A DNA stretch of 64,000 nt from Shimia aestuarii (GCF_022814865.1 NZ_JAKVRD010000008.1:117194-181193), one strand, 5' to 3'. Counted from the first letter of the stretch, positions 1-9,754 are shown. Notes: generated from the letters alone by a model not told the origin. Numbers and translations are program-made.

Positions 1-99
1 CGCATGGCCCACGCGAACACCACTTCCCCAAAGGGCTCGAAAACGACGCTGGTTGTCGAATATCCACAAGACCCCGCCGCCCGCGCCACCCCAAGCTGA
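1..99 (+). CDS. C-terminal tail of a gene entering from the left (uncertain)
   Basis: Frame 1 is open from the window edge and ends at TGA 97-99, giving a 32-residue basic and polar tail that ends PQDPAARATPS. The stop lies 5 bases before the ATG of the MFS gene on the same strand, the kind of spacing seen inside operons. The piece is too short to assign a family, and no start or Shine-Dalgarno is in view. It could equally be a chance open frame in GC-rich DNA. Confidence 0.35.
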   Translation, partial: RMAHANTTSPKGSKTTLVVEYPQDPAARATPS

Positions 100-104
100 C
101 ACAC

Positions 105-1331
105 ATGCGCTTCCTGATTACCTCTTCTGCCCTGTTTCTCTCGGTCATCCTGCTTCAGCTGAGCTCCGGTGGCGTTGGCCCGCTCGATGCGCTCTCCGGC
201 CTGACCCTCGGCTTTACCACGAACCAGATCGGCCTCCTCGGCTCGGCGCATTTCCTCGGCTTCTTCATCGGTTGCTGGTGGGCGCCCCGTCTCATGGGCA
301 GTATCGGTCATTCCCGCGCCTTCGCCGCCTTTACGGCGACCGGCGCGATCGGCCTCATTGCCCACTTCCTCGTCATCGACCCGATGGCCTGGGCGCTCAT
401 GCGGATCGCCTCGGGCCTTTGCGTCGCGGGCTGCTATACCGTGATCGAAGCTTGGCTTCAGGCGCGTGTCACCAATGCCAACCGGGGCCGCGCTATGGGG
501 ACCTACCGGATCGTCGATATGGGCGCCTCGCTTGCGGCGCAAATGGTGATTTCGGTCCTCGAACCGGCCTCCTACGTCTCCTATAACCTGCTCGCGATCC
601 TCTGCTGCGCCGCGCTTTTGCCCATCACGCTAAGCAAATCGGCCCAGCCCGAAACCCCCGACGCCCCGCGCCTGCGTCCAATGCTGGCCGTCGCCCGCTC
701 GCCGCTCGCCGCTGCAGGCGTGGTGGTGGCGGCGCTAAGCTCGGCCTCCTTCCGTATGGTCGGCCCGGTCTATGGCACGCAGGTCGGCCTCGGCACGGAT
801 CAGATCGCATGGTTCCTCGCCGCCTTCGTCTTTGGCGGCGCACTGGCACAATACCCGGTCGGCTGGCTCGCAGACAAATTCGACCGCCGTTGGGTTCTGA
901 TCTGGCTTTCTGGCGCCGCGATCCTCTCCTGCGCTTCGACCGCGCTCTCGGGTGGACTTGGCACGACGACGGTCATGGTCAATGCGGTGTTCTTCGGCCT
1001 CACCGCCTTCCCGATCTATTCCGTCGCCGCCGCCCACGCCAACGACTTCGCAAGCGCCGACGAACGGGTGGAACTCTCAGCCGCGCTGATGTTCTTCTTT
1101 GCGCTCGGGGCCATCGCCGCACCGACCGTGGCTTCGGGCCTGATCAACTGGTTCGGCCCCGCCGCGCTCTTCGTGATGATCGCTGTCGGTCATGCCGTCC
1201 TGATCGTCTTCGGCATCGCCCGCATGCGCATCCGTCCCACGGTCGAGAACCGCACCCGCTACGTCTATGCCCCACGCACGAGTTTCACCATCGGCCGCCT
1301 CATGGGCCGTCAGCGCGACCGCAACTCCTGA
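105..1331 (+). CDS. MFS transporter, YcaD-like
   Basis: This is a 408-residue inner-membrane protein with about 12 hydrophobic segments in two six-helix halves. The loop GWLADKFDRR near residue 250 matches the major facilitator motif A (G-x-L-aD-x-x-GRR) at the start of the second half. The conserved Arg/Gly-rich loops after helices 2 and 8 are present. The closest broad match by pattern is the YcaD group of MFS proteins, often called hypothetical efflux carriers, and no substrate can be inferred. The start is ATG 105, with no strong ribosome-binding site. An imperfect hairpin follows the stop, and metG lies 175 bases downstream. Confidence 0.85.
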   Translation: MRFLITSSALFLSVILLQLSSGGVGPLDALSGLTLGFTTNQIGLLGSAHFLGFFIGCWWAPRLMGSIGHSRAFAAFTATGAIGLIAHFLVIDPMAWALMRIASGLCVAGCYTVIEAWLQARVTNANRGRAMGTYRIVDMGASLAAQMVISVLEPASYVSYNLLAILCCAALLPITLSKSAQPETPDAPRLRPMLAVARSPLAAAGVVVAALSSASFRMVGPVYGTQVGLGTDQIAWFLAAFVFGGALAQYPVGWLADKFDRRWVLIWLSGAAILSCASTALSGGLGTTTVMVNAVFFGLTAFPIYSVAAAHANDFASADERVELSAALMFFFALGAIAAPTVASGLINWFGPAALFVMIAVGHAVLIVFGIARMRIRPTVENRTRYVYAPRTSFTIGRLMGRQRDRNS

Positions 1332-1335
1332 GTCC

Positions 1336-1358
1336 CCGTTTTCCATAAAAGAAAACGG
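1336..1358. terminator. Hairpin after the MFS gene
   Basis: The arms CCGTTTTC (1336-1343) and GAAAACGG (1351-1358) pair perfectly around a 7-base A-rich loop, 5 bases after the MFS stop. There is no T-run on the plus strand after it. It is a plausible but not classical terminator or transcript-end structure. Confidence 0.4.
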
Positions 1359-1376
1359 ACCGAAATCCGCACATAC

Positions 1377-1409
1377 GCAATACCGACGCAATACCGACGT
1401 GATACCGAC
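1377..1409 (+). repeat. Copy 1 of the 3 x 11-bp ATACCGAC element
   Basis: There are three head-to-tail 11-mers: GCAATACCGAC, GCAATACCGAC and GTGATACCGAC. A degenerate unit with GCACA (1366-1376) precedes them. The element lies in the gap between the MFS gene and metG, 97 bases before the metG ATG. The same element recurs at 18976-19008 (opposite strand), 52211-52243 and 63527-63559. Confidence 0.9.
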
Positions 1410-1506
1410 ACTGGGTTTCGACACTTTTCACGCCAAACATCCGCTGGAAACGCGCGCCGCTTTGGTCTAGGGAAGGCCAGACTAGCGGGACAACGGAAGA
1501 GACCTC

Positions 1507-3219
1507 ATGGCGCGCCACCTCATCACTTCGGCCATTCCATATATCAACGGCATCAAACACCTCGGGAACCTCGTCGGCAGCCAGTTGCCCGCCGACCTCT
1601 TCGCCCGGTATCAACGCGGTCGGGGCAACGAAGTGCTCTTCCTCTGCGCCACCGACGAACACGGCACGCCCGCCGAACTCGCCGCCACCAAGGCCGGTCA
1701 ACCCGTCGCCGACTACTGCGCCGAAATGCACGAGGTGCAATCCAAGATCGCCGAGGGCTTCCGCCTCTCCTTTGATCATTTTGGCCGCTCCTCGAGCCCC
1801 GAGAACCACGCCCTGACACAACACTTCGCAGGTGTCCTCGCTGACCGCGGGCTGATCCGCGAAGTTGTTGAAAATCAAATGTATTCCAAGGCCGACGGTC
1901 GCTTTCTTCCGGACCGCTACATTGAGGGCACCTGCCCCAACTGCGGCTTTGACTCCGCGCGCGGCGACCAGTGCGACAACTGCACCAAACAGCTCGATCC
2001 GGTCGATCTCATCAACCCGCATTCGACAATTTCCGGCTCGACCGACCTTGAGATGCGCGAGACCAAACACCTCTATCTCTGTCAGTCGCAGATGAAGGAC
2101 GAGATCGAGGCATGGATCGATTCCAAGGCCGACTGGCCCGTCCTCACCACCTCGATCGCCAAGAAATGGCTCAACGATGGTGACGGCCTTCAAGACCGCG
2201 GCATCACGCGCGATCTCGACTGGGGTATTCCGGTCAAGAAAGGCGACGTGGACTGGCCGGGCATGGAAGGTAAGGTCTTCTACGTCTGGTTCGACGCCCC
2301 CATCGAATATATCGCCTGCGCCCAGGAATGGGTCGCAGCAAACAAAGGCACCGACTGGCAACGCTGGTGGCGCACCGACAAAGGCGCCGACGACGTGACC
2401 TACACCCAGTTCATGGGCAAGGATAACGTCCCCTTCCATACACTCACCTTCCCGGCCACCATCCTTGGCTCTGGGGAGCCGTGGAAGCTCGTCGATTACA
2501 TCAAGTCTTTCAACTACTTGAACTATGACGGCGGCCAGTTCTCAACCTCGCGTGGGCGCGGCGTCTTCATGGATCAGGCGCTTGAAATCCTGCCCGCCGA
2601 TTACTGGCGCTGGTGGCTCCTGAGCCACGCCCCCGAAAGCTCGGATGCAGAATTCACTTGGGAGAATTTCCAGCTTTCGGTGAACAAAGACCTCGCCGAC
2701 GTGCTTGGCAATTTCGTCTCTCGCGTGACCAAGTTCTGCCGCTCCAAATTCGGCGAAGAAGTCCCCGCAGGCGGCGAATTCGGCGAGACCGAGACGGCCC
2801 TGATCGAAGAACTCACCACCCGCACCCGCGCCTACGAGGCCCATATGGAGGCGATGGAGGTGCGCAAATCGGCGCAAGAACTGCGTGCAATCTGGGTTGC
2901 GGGCAACGAGTACCTGCAAACCGCCGCGCCGTGGTCGACCTTCAAGGAAGACCCGGAAAAGGCCGCCGCGCAGATTCGGCTCGCGCTGAACCTGATCCGC
3001 TTCTACGCCGTCCTGTCGGCCCCCTTCATCCCGGACGCCAAGGACACACTCCTCGCCGCGATGCAGACCGAGAACGCCGACTGGCCCGATGACGTGCCCG
3101 CCGCGCTTTCCGCGCTGGCCCCCGGCCATGCCTTCACCGTGCCGGATGTGACTTTCCGCAAGATCACAGACACCGAGCGTGAGGACTGGCAGGAGCGTTT
3201 TGCGGGAACGCGCGATTGA
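1507..3219 (+). CDS. metG: Methionyl-tRNA synthetase
   Basis: MetG charges tRNA-Met with methionine using ATP in the cytoplasm. The 570-residue class I synthetase has the HIGH-type signature KHLGN at residues 17-21. It has a zinc knuckle with Cys143, Cys146, Cys156 and Cys159 (CPNC...CDNC), and a KMSKS-type loop degenerated to STSRG near residues 345-349. The C-terminal third is the helical anticodon-binding domain. There is no C-terminal tRNA-binding EMAP domain, as in the shorter MetG form common in alphaproteobacteria. The start is ATG 1507 with GGAAGAG about 9 bases upstream. The stop is 4 bases before the next gene, so the two are probably cotranscribed. Confidence 0.97.
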   Translation: MARHLITSAIPYINGIKHLGNLVGSQLPADLFARYQRGRGNEVLFLCATDEHGTPAELAATKAGQPVADYCAEMHEVQSKIAEGFRLSFDHFGRSSSPENHALTQHFAGVLADRGLIREVVENQMYSKADGRFLPDRYIEGTCPNCGFDSARGDQCDNCTKQLDPVDLINPHSTISGSTDLEMRETKHLYLCQSQMKDEIEAWIDSKADWPVLTTSIAKKWLNDGDGLQDRGITRDLDWGIPVKKGDVDWPGMEGKVFYVWFDAPIEYIACAQEWVAANKGTDWQRWWRTDKGADDVTYTQFMGKDNVPFHTLTFPATILGSGEPWKLVDYIKSFNYLNYDGGQFSTSRGRGVFMDQALEILPADYWRWWLLSHAPESSDAEFTWENFQLSVNKDLADVLGNFVSRVTKFCRSKFGEEVPAGGEFGETETALIEELTTRTRAYEAHMEAMEVRKSAQELRAIWVAGNEYLQTAAPWSTFKEDPEKAAAQIRLALNLIRFYAVLSAPFIPDAKDTLLAAMQTENADWPDDVPAALSALAPGHAFTVPDVTFRKITDTEREDWQERFAGTRD

Positions 3220-3223
3220 TCCG

Positions 3224-4420
3224 ATGACGGACCACCCGGCCCAAAGCAACGCCCTCCCTGCCCTGACGGACGCGGACATCACCGCGCTGACCGCGCTGCG
3301 CTACGATCTGCATCGCCACCCCGAGCTTTCGGGCGAAGAGGCAGAGACCGCCGCACGGATCAAGTCCGCGCTTGCCGAAACCGACCCTGATGACATTCTG
3401 ACCGGTCTTGGCGGGCATGGCATCGCCGCGCTCTATTCTGGGGCCGAGGCCGGGCCGACCGTCCTTTTGCGCTGTGAACTCGACGCGCTCCCGATCGAGG
3501 AGAAGTCCGACGCCGATCACCGCTCGACCGTGCCGGGCAAAGGCCATCTCTGCGGCCATGACGGTCATATGGCGATGCTCATGGGGGTCGCGCACCATCT
3601 CTCCCGCCTCCGCCCCTCGAAGGGTCGCGTCATCCTCCTTTTCCAACCCGCCGAAGAGGATGGGTCCGGTGCGCAAAAAGTGCTCGAGTCGCCGGATTTC
3701 ACGGCACTTTCAATTGATTACGCCCTGTCGCTCCACAACATGCCGGGAATGCCCCTCGGCCATGTCGCGCTTCAGGAAGGCCCCGCCAACTGTGCCTCCT
3801 GCGGCCTCGAAATCCGCCTTTCGGGGCGCACCGCCCACGCCTCTCAGCCCGAAACCGGCGTGCCGCCGACCCCGGCCATCGCCGCGCTTGTCCCGACCCT
3901 GCAAGCCCTGAGCAACCCGGCCCCTGAAAACCCCGCTGATTTCGCGCTGGCCACCATCACGCATATCCGCGTCGGGGAGCCCGCCTTTGGGGTCGCCCCC
4001 GGCGACGGCACCCTCTGGGTCACGCTGCGCAGCCTCACCGATCCCGGCATGGAACACCTCTGCCGTGAAGCCGAAACCGCCGTGGCGCATCTCGCTGAAA
4101 CGCACGGGCTTCAGGCCTCGCTCGCCTACCACGACTATTTCCGCGCCTGCACCAACGACCCCGACGCCACCGCCGTCCTTGACCGGGCGATCCGGCGGCT
4201 TGGACTGGTGCGCGAAGAGGGCCACCTGCCCATGCGCGCCTCCGAGGATTTCGGACGTTTCGCGGATGTGTCGAAATCGGCGATGTTCCTACTTGGCAGC
4301 GGCCTCGACAGCCCTGCGCTCCACAACCCGGATTACGATTTCCCGGATAGCCTGATCCCCACCGGCACAGCCGTCTTCATGGCCGCGCTCGACGATCTCT
4401 TGGGCCTGCCAACGCCCTGA
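3224..4420 (+). CDS. M20-family amidohydrolase (hippurate / N-acyl-amino-acid hydrolase type)
   Basis: This is a metal-dependent hydrolase expected to remove an acyl group from an N-acyl amino acid or related amide. The ATG at 3224 gives 398 residues, the usual length. The N-terminus has the conserved [10 protein letters not shown] motif. Further on are [12 protein letters not shown] (metal-binding His and Asp) and [10 protein letters not shown] (catalytic and metal Glu). The middle holds the small dimerisation domain with GRTAHAS. ASEDFG and a terminal LHNPDYDF complete the M20D pattern. An alternative in-frame start at 3179 would overlap metG. The exact substrate cannot be read from the sequence. 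Confidence 0.9.
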   Translation: MTDHPAQSNALPALTDADITALTALRYDLHRHPELSGEEAETAARIKSALAETDPDDILTGLGGHGIAALYSGAEAGPTVLLRCELDALPIEEKSDADHRSTVPGKGHLCGHDGHMAMLMGVAHHLSRLRPSKGRVILLFQPAEEDGSGAQKVLESPDFTALSIDYALSLHNMPGMPLGHVALQEGPANCASCGLEIRLSGRTAHASQPETGVPPTPAIAALVPTLQALSNPAPENPADFALATITHIRVGEPAFGVAPGDGTLWVTLRSLTDPGMEHLCREAETAVAHLAETHGLQASLAYHDYFRACTNDPDATAVLDRAIRRLGLVREEGHLPMRASEDFGRFADVSKSAMFLLGSGLDSPALHNPDYDFPDSLIPTGTAVFMAALDDLLGLPTP

Positions 4421-4434
4421 TACTCTTTGAAAAT

Positions 4435-4520
4435 TGGTACCCGCGGCCGGACTCGAACCGGCACGGCCTCTCGGCCTAGGGATTTTAAGTCCCCTGTGTC
4501 TACCATTCCACCACGCGGGC
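4435..4520 (-). tRNA. tRNA-Leu (anticodon UAA)
   Basis: The minus-strand sequence folds as an 86-base cloverleaf with a long variable arm, as expected for leucine tRNA. The acceptor 5' end is GCCCGCG, the anticodon loop is CTTAAAA, the T-loop contains GGTTCGAGTCC, and CCA is encoded at the 3' end (4435-4437). It stands alone, downstream of the convergent amidohydrolase gene. Confidence 0.96.
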
Positions 4521-4618
4521 ACTCACACTCCCCATGCATTTGGGTTGGCCGCGAAAATACTGGCTGTGACGTCCGTGTAAAGACCTGCCAAGACCCGCAG
4601 TCCGCTTCTTTTCCGGGC

Positions 4619-5095
4619 TTACCCGATTTCCGCCCAAGGCGTTTCCTTGACTGCCTCCATCCCGACATAGGTCGAGGTGCTCGACACATAGGGTAAGGCC
4701 GAAATTTTCTCCCCAAGAACAACGCGGTAGGCGGCCATGTCCCGTGTGCGCACCTTCAGGAGGTAGTCGAAATGCGAGGCGATCATATGTGCCTGCTCGA
4801 TCTCCGGTACAAGGAGAACCGCCGCGTTGAACGCCCTCAACGCCGCCTCCCGCGTGTCGGTCAGCTTCACCTCGACAAAGGCGACGTGATCGAGGCCAAG
4901 CCGGATCGGGTTGATCTGCGCCGAATAGCCGGTAATGACCCCCTCCGCCTCAAGACGGCGCAGCCGCGCCTGCGTTGGTGTCTTGGTCAGGCCGATCCGC
5001 TTAGCAAGGTCCGTGACCGCGATCCTCCCCTCCCCCGACAACACATCGAGAATCGCGCGATCAAATCGATCGAGCCCCACCTCTCCATCCTGCAT
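4619..5095 (-). CDS. putR: Lrp/AsnC-family proline-utilisation regulator
   Basis: This 158-residue regulator has an N-terminal winged helix-turn-helix (about residues 5-60, with LAKRIGLTKTPTQARLRRLE) and a C-terminal Lrp ligand-binding domain (RAM). It is divergent from putA, the standard arrangement of PutR in alphaproteobacteria, where it activates putA in response to proline. ATG 5095 is preferred over the in-frame TTG at 5098, because AAGGAGG lies at a better distance from the ATG. The shared promoter gap with putA is about 105 bases and contains an inverted repeat that is a likely PutR site. Confidence 0.9.
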   Translation of the reverse strand: MQDGEVGLDRFDRAILDVLSGEGRIAVTDLAKRIGLTKTPTQARLRRLEAEGVITGYSAQINPIRLGLDHVAFVEVKLTDTREAALRAFNAAVLLVPEIEQAHMIASHFDYLLKVRTRDMAAYRVVLGEKISALPYVSSTSTYVGMEAVKETPWAEIG

Positions 5096-5116
5096 CAAAA
5101 CCCCCTCCTTTGAAGA

Positions 5117-5142
5117 TCATATTGCCTACATTGTTAATATGA
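5117..5142. promoter_or_regulatory. Inverted repeat between putR and putA, likely PutR operator
   Basis: TCATATT (5117-5123) and AATATGA (5136-5142) are perfect inverted arms separated by 12 bases in an AT-rich island inside GC-rich DNA. It lies between the divergent starts of putR and putA. Lrp-family dimers bind AT-rich imperfect palindromes of this type. The position suggests control of both genes. Confidence 0.55.
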
Positions 5143-5200
5143 TTTGGGCAACCTGCCTATATCCGAGCTGCTATTCTCTCCCAAACAGATGGAGAGCCCC

Positions 5201-8200
5201 ATGTCCAACCGCGCCCTGATCGACACCACGACCTACCGCGACGAGAAAGCCCTCGTGGCCGAGCTTATCGCCGAGTCCGGCCTCTCGCCCGAGGATCGCC
5301 GCCAGATCTCGGCGCGCGCCGCGACGCTTGTCACTGCAATCCGCAACACGACGCAGCCGGGCATGATGGAGGTCTTTCTCGCCGAATACGGTCTTTCGAC
5401 CGACGAAGGCATCGCGCTCATGTGCCTCGCCGAAGCGCTCTTGCGGGTGCCGGACGCAGAAACAATCGACGCCCTCATCGAAGACAAGATCGCGCCTTCG
5501 GACTGGGGCAAGCATCTGGGCCATTCGACCTCATCGCTCGTCAACGCTTCGACATGGGCACTGATGCTGACGGGCAAGGTTCTTGAGGACAAGGAACCGG
5601 GGATCGTCGGCACGCTGCGCGGCGCTGTCAAACGCCTTGGCGAACCGGTGATCCGCACCGCCGTGGGCCGCGCAATGAAAGAGATGGGACGTCAGTTCGT
5701 CCTAGGCGAAACCATTGAGAACGCGATGAAACGCGCTGCCGGAATGGAGGCGAAGGGCTATACTTATTCCTACGACATGCTCGGCGAAGCCGCCAAGACC
5801 GACGCCGACGCCATGCGCTACCACCTCGCCTATTCCCGCGCCATCTCGGCCATCGCCGCCGCCTGCACCCATGACGATATCCGCGATAACCCCGGTATCT
5901 CGGTCAAACTCTCGGCCCTGCACCCACGCTACGAGGTCGCCCAGCGCGCCCGCGTCATGGACGAATTGGTCCCGCGCCTGCGCTCGCTCGCGCTTCTGGC
6001 GAAATCGGCCAACATGGGCCTCAATATCGACGCGGAAGAGGCCGACCGCCTGTCGCTTTCCATTGACGTGATCGAGACTGTCCTCTCCGAACCGGCGCTG
6101 GCGGGCTGGGACGGCTTTGGCATCGTCGTGCAGGCCTATGGCAAACGCGCGGGCGCGACGCTCGACCACCTCAACGACCTCGCCAGCCGCTTGGACCGCA
6201 AGATCATGGTCCGCCTTGTGAAGGGCGCCTATTGGGATACCGAAATCAAGGCATCACAAGTGCTTGGAGTCGATGGCTTCCCAGTCTTCACCTCGAAGCC
6301 AGCCACCGACATTTCCTACATCGCCAACGCGCGCAAGCTCCTGTCGATGACGGATCGTATCTATCCGCAATTCGCGACGCACAACGCCCACACTGTCGCA
6401 GCCATCCTCGAGATGGCCGACGACATGAGTGCTTTTGAGTTCCAGCGCCTGCATGGCATGGGTGAGGCGTTGCATGATATCGTGCTCAAATCCGACAAGG
6501 CGCGCTGCCGCATCTACGCGCCGGTCGGGGCGCATCGTGACCTCCTCGCCTATCTTGTGCGCCGCCTCCTCGAGAACGGCGCCAACTCCTCCTTCGTGAA
6601 CCAGATCGTGGACGAGGACGTGCCGCCCGAAACCGTCGCCCGCGATCCGTTCGACGCCTATGAGGACGCACAAACAACCCTACCGACCGGACCAGACCTG
6701 TTCCAGCCCGAGCGTATTAACTCCAAAGGCTTCGACCTGCGCGACATCCCCACGATCGAAGCGATTGAAGAGGCCCGCGCACCATTTCGCGAGGCCGAGT
6801 GGCACGCCGCTCCGCGTCTTGCGGCCAAGGCTGCACCCAACGCGCCAGAGCCGGTGACCAACCCGGCTCTCCCCGGCGACCGCCCCGGCACTGTCGCGAC
6901 CGCCAGCGCCCAAGACGTCGAAACCGCGCTCAAGTCCGCCCGCCCATGGCAAGTCAGCCCGGCAGACCGCAGCGCGACCCTCAACAAAGCGGCAGACCTC
7001 TACGAGGCGCATTTCGGCGAGATCTTCGCCCTCCTCGCCCGCGAAGCCGGCAAGACGCCGCTCGACGCCGTGGCCGAACTACGCGAAGCGGTGGATTTCC
7101 TGCGCTACTACGCAGCCAACGCGCCGACCGACGCCCCTGTAGGGACGTTTACCTGCATTTCGCCTTGGAACTTCCCGCTGGCGATCTTCACTGGCCAGAT
7201 TTCCGCCGCCCTCGCGGCCGGGAATGCTGTCCTCGCCAAACCGGCCGAGCAGACCCCGCTGATCGCGCATTTCGCGGTGTCGCTCCTGCACGAAGCGGGC
7301 GTTCCGGCAAGCGCGCTGCAACTCCTGCCCGGTGCGGGCGATGTGGGCGCGGCTCTGACCTCCGATCCGCGCGTCGGCGGCGTTGCTTTCACCGGCTCGA
7401 CTGAAACAGCGTTGCTGATCCGGCGCAGCATGGCCGAGAACCTCGCTCCCGGCGCGCCGCTCATCGCTGAAACCGGCGGTCTCAACGCCATGATCGTCGA
7501 CTCAACCGCCCTTCCCGAGCAGGCCGTCACCGCCATCGTCGAGAGCGCCTTCCAATCCGCGGGCCAGCGCTGCTCCGCTCTGCGCTGCCTCTATGTGCAG
7601 GAAGACATCGCCGCAGAATTCTCCAAGATGCTGATCGGCGCGATGAAAGAACTCTCGGTCGACAACCCGTGGCACCTCTCAACCGATAGTGGCCCGGTGA
7701 TCGACGCCGAAGCGCAATCTGGTATCGCTGCGCATATCGCCGAAGCCGAAGCACAGGGCCGCGTGCTGTTCCAGATGCAGGCGCCTCAAACCGGCACCTA
7801 TATCGCCCCGACCTTGATCCGCGTGACCGGCATCGCCGATCTTGAACGCGAGATCTTTGGCCCGGTCCTGCACATGGCCACCTTCAAGGCAGATGAACTC
7901 GACGCCGTGATCGACGCCATCAACGCGACGGGCTATGGCCTGACGTTCGGCCTGCAAACACGGATCGACGATCGGGTGCAGCATGTCTCGGATCGCATCC
8001 ACGCAGGCAATATCTACGTCAACCGCAACCAGATCGGCGCCATTGTCGGATCTCAGCCCTTCGGTGGCGAGGGCCTTTCCGGCACCGGCCCCAAGGCGGG
8101 CGGTCCGCACTACCTCGCCCGGTTCTCGACCCCGGCTGCGGCAAGCGTGGACGCAGGTACGTGGTCTGGCGAGATGTCCCACGAAGCCGCACAAACCGCC

Positions 8201-8617
8201 CTCAAATCCGCTCCCCCAGCGCAGGCCAGCACCACCCTGACCCTGCCGGGGCCAACCGGCGAATCCAACCGCCTGACCATGTCCGCGCGCCCGCCGGTGC
8301 TTTGTCTCGGGCCGGGCGCAGAGGTTGCGAGCGAACAGGCGCGCGTCGTCGAAAGCCTTGGCGGGATCGCTGTCAAAGCCACCGGTTCCGTTCCGCCCGA
8401 GGCACTGACAACGCTCTCCGACCTTTCTGGTGTGCTCTGGTGGGGCGATGCAGAGACGGCGCGTGCCTATGAAGGCGCCCTCGCTGCGCGCAAGGGGCCG
8501 ATCCTGCCGCTTCTGACAGGCGTGCCTGACGCGGCGCGCGTCCTCGGCGAACGGCATGTCTGCGTCGATACCACCGCAGCGGGCGGCAACGCGGCGCTTC
8601 TTGGCGGGGTGGCTTGA
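5201..8617 (+). CDS. putA: Bifunctional proline dehydrogenase / delta-1-pyrroline-5-carboxylate dehydrogenase
   Basis: PutA oxidises proline to P5C (FAD) and then P5C semialdehyde to glutamate (NAD+), channelling the intermediate. From ATG 5201 it is 1138 residues. It has a helical N-terminal region (to about 140), a PRODH barrel (about 150-480, with VRLVKGAYWD and FEFQRLHGMGE), and an aldehyde dehydrogenase domain (about 560-1000). The latter has FTGSTETA, ETGGLNAM and the nucleophile in AGQRCSALR near Cys791. The C-terminal extension closes the channel. There is no N-terminal ribbon-helix-helix DNA-binding domain, consistent with a separate PutR. GGAGAG precedes this ATG by 6 bases, whereas the upstream in-frame ATG at 5144 lies in the operator region. 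Confidence 0.96.
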   Translation: MSNRALIDTTTYRDEKALVAELIAESGLSPEDRRQISARAATLVTAIRNTTQPGMMEVFLAEYGLSTDEGIALMCLAEALLRVPDAETIDALIEDKIAPSDWGKHLGHSTSSLVNASTWALMLTGKVLEDKEPGIVGTLRGAVKRLGEPVIRTAVGRAMKEMGRQFVLGETIENAMKRAAGMEAKGYTYSYDMLGEAAKTDADAMRYHLAYSRAISAIAAACTHDDIRDNPGISVKLSALHPRYEVAQRARVMDELVPRLRSLALLAKSANMGLNIDAEEADRLSLSIDVIETVLSEPALAGWDGFGIVVQAYGKRAGATLDHLNDLASRLDRKIMVRLVKGAYWDTEIKASQVLGVDGFPVFTSKPATDISYIANARKLLSMTDRIYPQFATHNAHTVAAILEMADDMSAFEFQRLHGMGEALHDIVLKSDKARCRIYAPVGAHRDLLAYLVRRLLENGANSSFVNQIVDEDVPPETVARDPFDAYEDAQTTLPTGPDLFQPERINSKGFDLRDIPTIEAIEEARAPFREAEWHAAPRLAAKAAPNAPEPVTNPALPGDRPGTVATASAQDVETALKSARPWQVSPADRSATLNKAADLYEAHFGEIFALLAREAGKTPLDAVAELREAVDFLRYYAANAPTDAPVGTFTCISPWNFPLAIFTGQISAALAAGNAVLAKPAEQTPLIAHFAVSLLHEAGVPASALQLLPGAGDVGAALTSDPRVGGVAFTGSTETALLIRRSMAENLAPGAPLIAETGGLNAMIVDSTALPEQAVTAIVESAFQSAGQRCSALRCLYVQEDIAAEFSKMLIGAMKELSVDNPWHLSTDSGPVIDAEAQSGIAAHIAEAEAQGRVLFQMQAPQTGTYIAPTLIRVTGIADLEREIFGPVLHMATFKADELDAVIDAINATGYGLTFGLQTRIDDRVQHVSDRIHAGNIYVNRNQIGAIVGSQPFGGEGLSGTGPKAGGPHYLARFSTPAAASVDAGTWSGEMSHEAAQTALKSAPPAQASTTLTLPGPTGESNRLTMSARPPVLCLGPGAEVASEQARVVESLGGIAVKATGSVPPEALTTLSDLSGVLWWGDAETARAYEGALAARKGPILPLLTGVPDAARVLGERHVCVDTTAAGGNAALLGGVA

Positions 8618-8647
8618 CGCCCCGCCCGTTTCCGCCACAGTGGGCGC

Positions 8648-9388
8648 ATGTTTCCGATCCGTGACCACAACCCGTCCGGGCGCACGCCCTATGTCGTCTA
8701 CATCCTGATGACGCTCAATATTGGCATCTTCCTGCTCTATTGGCCGATCATGAGCGAACCCTACAGGATCGCCGCCTTCTTTCAGGATTGGGCCCTGATC
8801 CCCGCGGAGGTCAGCATGGGGAGCAAACCCTTCGGCCTCGTGACGTCGATGTTCCTGCATGGCGGTTTCCTGCACCTCGCGGGCAACATGCTTTTCCTGT
8901 GGATCTTCGGTGACAATCTCGAAGACGAGATGGGCCACGGCGGTTTTCTCCTCTTCTACCTCCTGAGCGGCATCGCCGCAGGGCTGGCGCAAGTGATCTC
9001 CGATCCCGGCTCCCAAATCCCGACCGTCGGCGCCTCCGGGGCCATCGCTGGGGTGATGGGCGGCTATCTCCTGCTCTTCCCCAAGGCGCGGGTGGATGTG
9101 CTCCTGATCATCATCATTTTCTTCAAGGTCTTCACGGTGCCCGCTTGGGTCATGCTCGGCCTCTGGTTCGCTCTTCAGCTCTTTAACGGTGCAACCAGCA
9201 CCGCTGGTGCGGGCGGCGTCGCCTATTGGGCCCATGCCGGCGGCTTTGTCGCGGGCCTGCTTCTGACGCTGCCGCTCTGGCAACGGCGCGGCGGTCCGCA
9301 GTTCTGGCAAAAGACCGATGGCAAGCCACCCCACCCCGACGCGGTCTATTCTCGTAGCACCGTGCCCAAAGTCCGGAGACGCAGATGA
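8648..9388 (+). CDS. Rhomboid-family intramembrane serine protease
   Basis: This is an integral membrane protease of 246 residues with about six transmembrane segments. The catalytic serine lies in GASGA near residue 130 and the catalytic histidine in AHAGGF near residue 195. The oxyanion and structural motif HLAGNMLFLWIFG sits near residues 80-95. These residues make it a probable active enzyme rather than a pseudoprotease. It starts 30 bases after putA and overlaps the next gene by 4 bases (ATGA). The substrate is unknown. Confidence 0.9.
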   Translation: MFPIRDHNPSGRTPYVVYILMTLNIGIFLLYWPIMSEPYRIAAFFQDWALIPAEVSMGSKPFGLVTSMFLHGGFLHLAGNMLFLWIFGDNLEDEMGHGGFLLFYLLSGIAAGLAQVISDPGSQIPTVGASGAIAGVMGGYLLLFPKARVDVLLIIIIFFKVFTVPAWVMLGLWFALQLFNGATSTAGAGGVAYWAHAGGFVAGLLLTLPLWQRRGGPQFWQKTDGKPPHPDAVYSRSTVPKVRRRR

Positions 9389-9750
9389 GCCATAAACTGA
9401 CATGCCACTGTGGCGCGATCGAACTCGCCGTTGACTTGTCCGACGGCCTCGCAACTGCCCGGCGCTGCGATTGTTCCTTCTGCCGCCGCCGCGGTGCCGC
9501 CGCCGTGAGCGTGCCCCTCGACGGTCTGCGCATTGTGCAGGGCGAAGAGAACCTGACGCTCTACCAGTGGGGCACAGGGACTGCGCGTCACTACTTTTGC
9601 AAGACTTGCGGCATCTACACCCATCATCGCCGCCGCTCGAATCCGAATGAATACGGCGTCAATCTCGGCGCACTCGAAGGTGTCAACCCGCGCGACCTTG
9701 GCGATATTGGCTGGGTGGACGGGGTCAATCACCCCTCCGACCAGACATGA
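9385..9750 (+). CDS. GFA-family zinc protein (CENP-V/GFA fold)
   Basis: This 121-residue protein has the GFA-type zinc-site cysteines: CHCG near residue 7, CDCSFC near residue 30 and CKTC near residue 72. The family was named for glutathione-dependent formaldehyde activation, but the activity of most members is unproven, so no reaction is assigned. It overlaps the rhomboid gene by ATGA, so the two share a transcript. A bidirectional hairpin terminator follows the stop. Confidence 0.85.
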   Translation: MSHKLTCHCGAIELAVDLSDGLATARRCDCSFCRRRGAAAVSVPLDGLRIVQGEENLTLYQWGTGTARHYFCKTCGIYTHHRRRSNPNEYGVNLGALEGVNPRDLGDIGWVDGVNHPSDQT

Positions 9751-9754
9751 AAAA

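Noticed and set aside
7679..9454. A 591-codon minus-strand frame opposite putA and the rhomboid gene
   Set aside because: It crosses two well-supported plus-strand genes and has no recognisable domain.
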